From Membranipora membranacea (Eukaryota; Bryozoa; Gymnolaemata; Cheilostomatida; Membraniporidae), in assembly GCA_914767715.1 (NCBI GenBank), contig OU612070.1, positions 4,231,501 through 4,295,500 on the forward strand: 64,000 nucleotides of DNA. Direction: 5' to 3'. Below are positions 60,810-64,000 of this stretch, in pieces (within the stretch, counting starts at the first letter, position 1; each line of letters starts with the position of its first letter). A program made the position numbers and the translations under genes. The notes below the pieces were generated by a model, which was given only the letters and a program-made list of their open reading frames with translations, was not told the origin of the DNA and ran no database searches.

Positions 60810-63605
60810 TCAGCTGTCTGCGGTATCACTAGCCTCAGTACCTTCACTTTTGTAAGTCTCTGCGCCAGAGCCACCCTTCTTTCTCTCACAAGCTTCCTTA
60901 TATGGAGGGTCTAGTGGTGACTGAACTGGTTCATGATACTCGTACTCTTTACCCTCCATCTAATTTATTAACAATTTGAATGTTAACTTAACAGATCAAG
61001 GTATTAATTTGGAGTGGTCTAATATAGAAAAATATTACCAATCATTGGAATTATCTTCCCAGTATTCATGTGTAAACAACTTCTGAATTTTGAAAATATT
61101 CTCAATGAAAATGAGAATAATAAGTGCATATGTAATAAATTTAATAATAAACCTAGACAGTACACCATATACAGAGGCACTTAATTGTGGGGCAACATAC
61201 CGTCATTAGAAGGTGTAAAAGCAATGATGCTATCATTGATTTACTGTCCATAATCCAGGTTTTGTGTGGACAACTCGATCAATTTTTATCGGATTTTGAA
61301 TTTGAAAATTGCTTTACAATCAGCAGCGTCTTTTTATCAACTTGATGCTATTTCTTCTTCAAAAGTTTAGCCTAAAACTAGTTTTAAACGGTTCAGGACA
61401 AGCTGCTAAACCTATTGTAATTTTCAAACTAAAAATCCGAACAAAATTGATCGAGTTATCGACAAAAAACCTGGATTTTGAACAGTAGATCAATGATAGC
61501 ATCATTGCTTCTACACCTTCGTATGTTGTCACGACGCCCACAATTAAATGCCTCAGTGCCTTAATGCTCCATATAGTGTCCTGTCTAGGTTTATTATTAA
61601 GTCTATGGTATATACTTCTTACTAGATGAAGTTTGATCCAATTTGCCTGCATTCCAGTTGCTCCCCTTTCACTGGTCACCCTACAGGCTTTTTGCACCCT
61701 TTTCCCCTGCGGCGTGACCAGTGGAGGAGGAGAAACTCTGAATGCAGGCAAATGGACCAATCCTTGTCTAACTGCTGACTTACATTGAGTGGATAAGTTT
61801 TATCCGAGTCGTAAGCGCTGAGGTCTCCACATGCTATGAAAGGTACAACTATCCTGTTGATCCCCTCTAATTGGTTAAAGTCCAAATCTAGTAAAGGTTA
61901 ATATACATTATAATATACAATGAATATACATGATATGTGATATATTTAATGTACTGTTGATGGTCCTGTATGAGGAAACAGATATCTCGTTTTGTAACAA
62001 TAAAAAAGTAGCGTAGCATAGAATTTTATTGAGTCTTGATCAGATTATTATCGTGTATTACTCACTGTAATGGTGATCTAGCAGCGGATTGGACATGTTT
62101 GGTATATAACCTTCTGGGGGATTGTAGTGCTGACATACTACAAAAGCCTCTGTTAGAAGGGAGAAAACAAGAAGATTAATTTTGTGTAGTGAGCAGCTTG
62201 TTAGAGCCCTCAGTTAGAGCCCATCTCAGCTTGATAAGAACCTAAGTGAGGGGCAGACAAAAATCCATGATACATCCAACATTATATTCCCATATATTCC
62301 AGAGCCATAAAACAGAATGAACACTGCGCCTTACAGTTTCTCTCGACCAGACATCTTAAAAATGAAGGATCCTTCTTGATCTTGCCTGCCTGATAAAGCT
62401 CCTGACCATTTTATTATTTTGCGATATATGTATATAGGTGCATACTCACCAACACTTGAATTTCTGCTACTTCTAGGTTTACTAACTGTAACCTCTCGGA
62501 AAAATATCTTCAGTTGAGAATAAACTAATGTGATATCCTTTCCTCTAAATACCTGAAATTATGTAAGGGAAAAGATAAATTAGTACATTAGGGTTTCGGA
62601 TGTTCTAGAATATAGCCATGAAGGTAAGGTCCCAATAATCTTCCTTTGGAACTGCAGAAACTATTGAATGAAAAACAGCACAGTATAAAGGTGTGTAAAA
62701 TCCAACATCCACATTCAACGGTCGATCTCTAAGCATGACTACTAAGAGGTGTTCCACAGTCATCAAGAGATATAAGCCAGTCATAGTTTGTTATAACATC
62801 TCACCTTACATACAAATGCTCCGTCTTTCTTCAGCACATGTGTGGTAATGTTCAGTGACTGTAACAGACAAGATAAGGGTTTGTATTATTGCCTGCACAA
62901 TCAGGGACTAAACCAACAAGACCATCGTTTCTTTAAGTTTGAGACACAATGTTGTCCAAACCCATCCAAAACAGACTACAATGATGTTAGGCGGTTGTTG
63001 CATGATGACACTGGTTCAATAGAATCAAATAAATCTTCTTTTAAGGGAGTTCCTTCCGCCTTCATTTGAGAATCCCTGGAAGATATTAAGTTGGTAGTCA
63101 GGTTGCTTTATTCTGGATGATGTTGCATGTTGTATCAAAAATTAGTAAATATTGTTAGCACTAAGTAGATTTTGGTTTGTCTCCCATTTGTCCATGAAAT
63201 CATTCAGCGAAAAGTCAAGATAACGGCCGATGGATATCCTTATCACATACTTACCGCAAGCACAAGTTGAGCTTGGATGTATTCATCTATGTCATGGAGT
63301 CCAGTGACTAGAAATGAGGAAATACCTAATTATCACATTTTACTGTCCAATTTTCATTCACAAGAGACTCAAAAAGGCTCAGAGTGTCGACCTTGAGGTT
63401 GAAATTTTAAAGCTTCTCCTCTGTCAAAAAACGGCGGTATGACAACAGCGAACGAGTCACACTGAGCTCAGATTTAGTAATTATTAGCGATCTTCGTCTC
63501 ATATCGGAATCAAGATAATAACTGACCATCGGGAGCTCCGTCACAGACCACTATATCAGCTTTATCACCGGAGAAGTGACCGACTATGTCATTAGCTGTC
63601 GACTC
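60810..63605 (-). CDS. FTSJ1: tRNA 2'-O-methyltransferase FTSJ1 (C-terminal two-thirds)
   Basis: This enzyme methylates the ribose of anticodon-loop nucleotides 32 and 34 of certain cytoplasmic tRNAs using SAM (known for the family; yeast Trm7). Exons join in phase: 63605-63527, 63307-63255, 62858-62805, 62552-62450, 62149-62066, 61887-61784 and 60959-60810, about 208 residues. The N-terminal exons with the SAM-binding start lie beyond the window edge. Visible landmarks are [45 protein letters not shown] and [15 protein letters not shown]. The Asp, Lys and Glu of the K-D-K-E tetrad are therefore present. The C-terminal tail (about 50 residues) is less conserved, as is usual. It is transcribed convergently with SLC10 gene 2. 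Confidence 0.94.
61141..61600. repeat. Long inverted repeat in the last FTSJ1 intron
   Basis: The left arm 61141-61320 and right arm 61414-61600 pair over about 180 bp. Matching stretches include AATAATAAACCTAGACAG, AGCAATGATGCTATCATTGAT and ATCCAGGTTTT, each found inverted on the other side. The spacer is about 93 bp. No protein is encoded. It may be a foldback transposon or a local inverted duplication. Confidence 0.9.
61623..61770. mobile_element. Small TIR element (MITE), copy 2
   Basis: The termini TTTGATCCAATTTGCCTGCA and TGCAGGCAAATGGACCAA match each other inverted and match those of 57509-57636. A second hairpin (CACTGGTCA/TGACCAGTG) lies in the centre. Its right end stops about 14 bp from the splice donor of the FTSJ1 exon ending at 61784. 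Confidence 0.8.
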
Positions 63606-64000
63606 CTACAAGATACAATCAACTCTACTTCAACACATAGTTAGGAATTTAGAAGTTCATCCATGATTATCTCTGAGCATGCTTTCAGTGTAAATGATTC
63701 CCTTCCAACGCATGAAGGGAAACAATCTATTATCATTTGGCCAACAGCAAAAAGGTGCTATAGACAGTTTTCTGAGCTCTTATTTATGCCTCAATTCGGA
63801 GATCTCCTATCTCCAGCTTGGTACTTTTAACCCACGCCGCATAGGAAAAACCTGATGAGAGGGTAATATTGAAAACCGCTTACGTTAGGATAATAATGAT
63901 TTTTGATTCAGAGTCTGCACCATTGAAAACTAATATGGACATAGTTTGGGAAATAATTTTAGTATATGGATAGTCAATTATAGCTTTTTCTGCCTGTTTT
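63606..64000. other. Upstream intron of FTSJ1
   Basis: I looked for the preceding exon (family text before the visible STANDIV segment) on the minus strand and did not find it, so it should lie outside the window. Confidence 0.5.

Overview
This is a stretch of nuclear DNA from an animal, most likely a marine invertebrate. The evidence is GT-AG introns, two seven-helix receptor genes, a TRIM-type RING/B-box gene, two SLC10-type transporter genes and an FTSJ1-type tRNA methyltransferase, set in AT-rich DNA with retroposons, tRNA-derived SINEs and many small foldback elements. I cannot name the phylum or species from the sequence. Gene models were built by hand from splice sites, reading phase and family similarity.

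Layout: 1-3978 is one copy of a segmental duplication whose second copy is 14996-19664; the first carries only the 3' end of the TRIM gene. Between them lie a 4.6 kb retroelement with an R2-type protein and, unusually, 318-bp direct repeats at both ends (4081-8645, minus), a LINE fragment, two foldback elements and a three-exon receptor gene (10873-14127, minus). The complete TRIM gene, seven exons and 636 residues, occupies 19222-23830 (minus). A decayed APE-type LINE follows (24060-26935, minus). From 27 to 35.5 kb I find no gene, only SINEs. An intron-free receptor CDS lies at 35958-37091.

From 39.8 to 59.1 kb there are two tandem SLC10-type genes on the plus strand (39808-44798 and 47180-59087). 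Each has nine exons with identical intron phases (1,0,0,1,1,1,2,0) and the same plan: signal peptide, extracellular N-terminal domain, then a bile-acid-transporter-like membrane domain with conserved sodium-site motifs. They arose by gene duplication and are probably plasma-membrane sodium-coupled transporters. The window ends in the 3' two-thirds of an FTSJ1 homologue (60810-63605, minus), whose 5' exons lie beyond the window; its last intron holds a long inverted repeat and a small MITE.

The genes do not form one pathway. The most unusual features are the R2-type element bounded by long direct repeats, the nested set of foldback elements and the duplicated, truncated TRIM locus.
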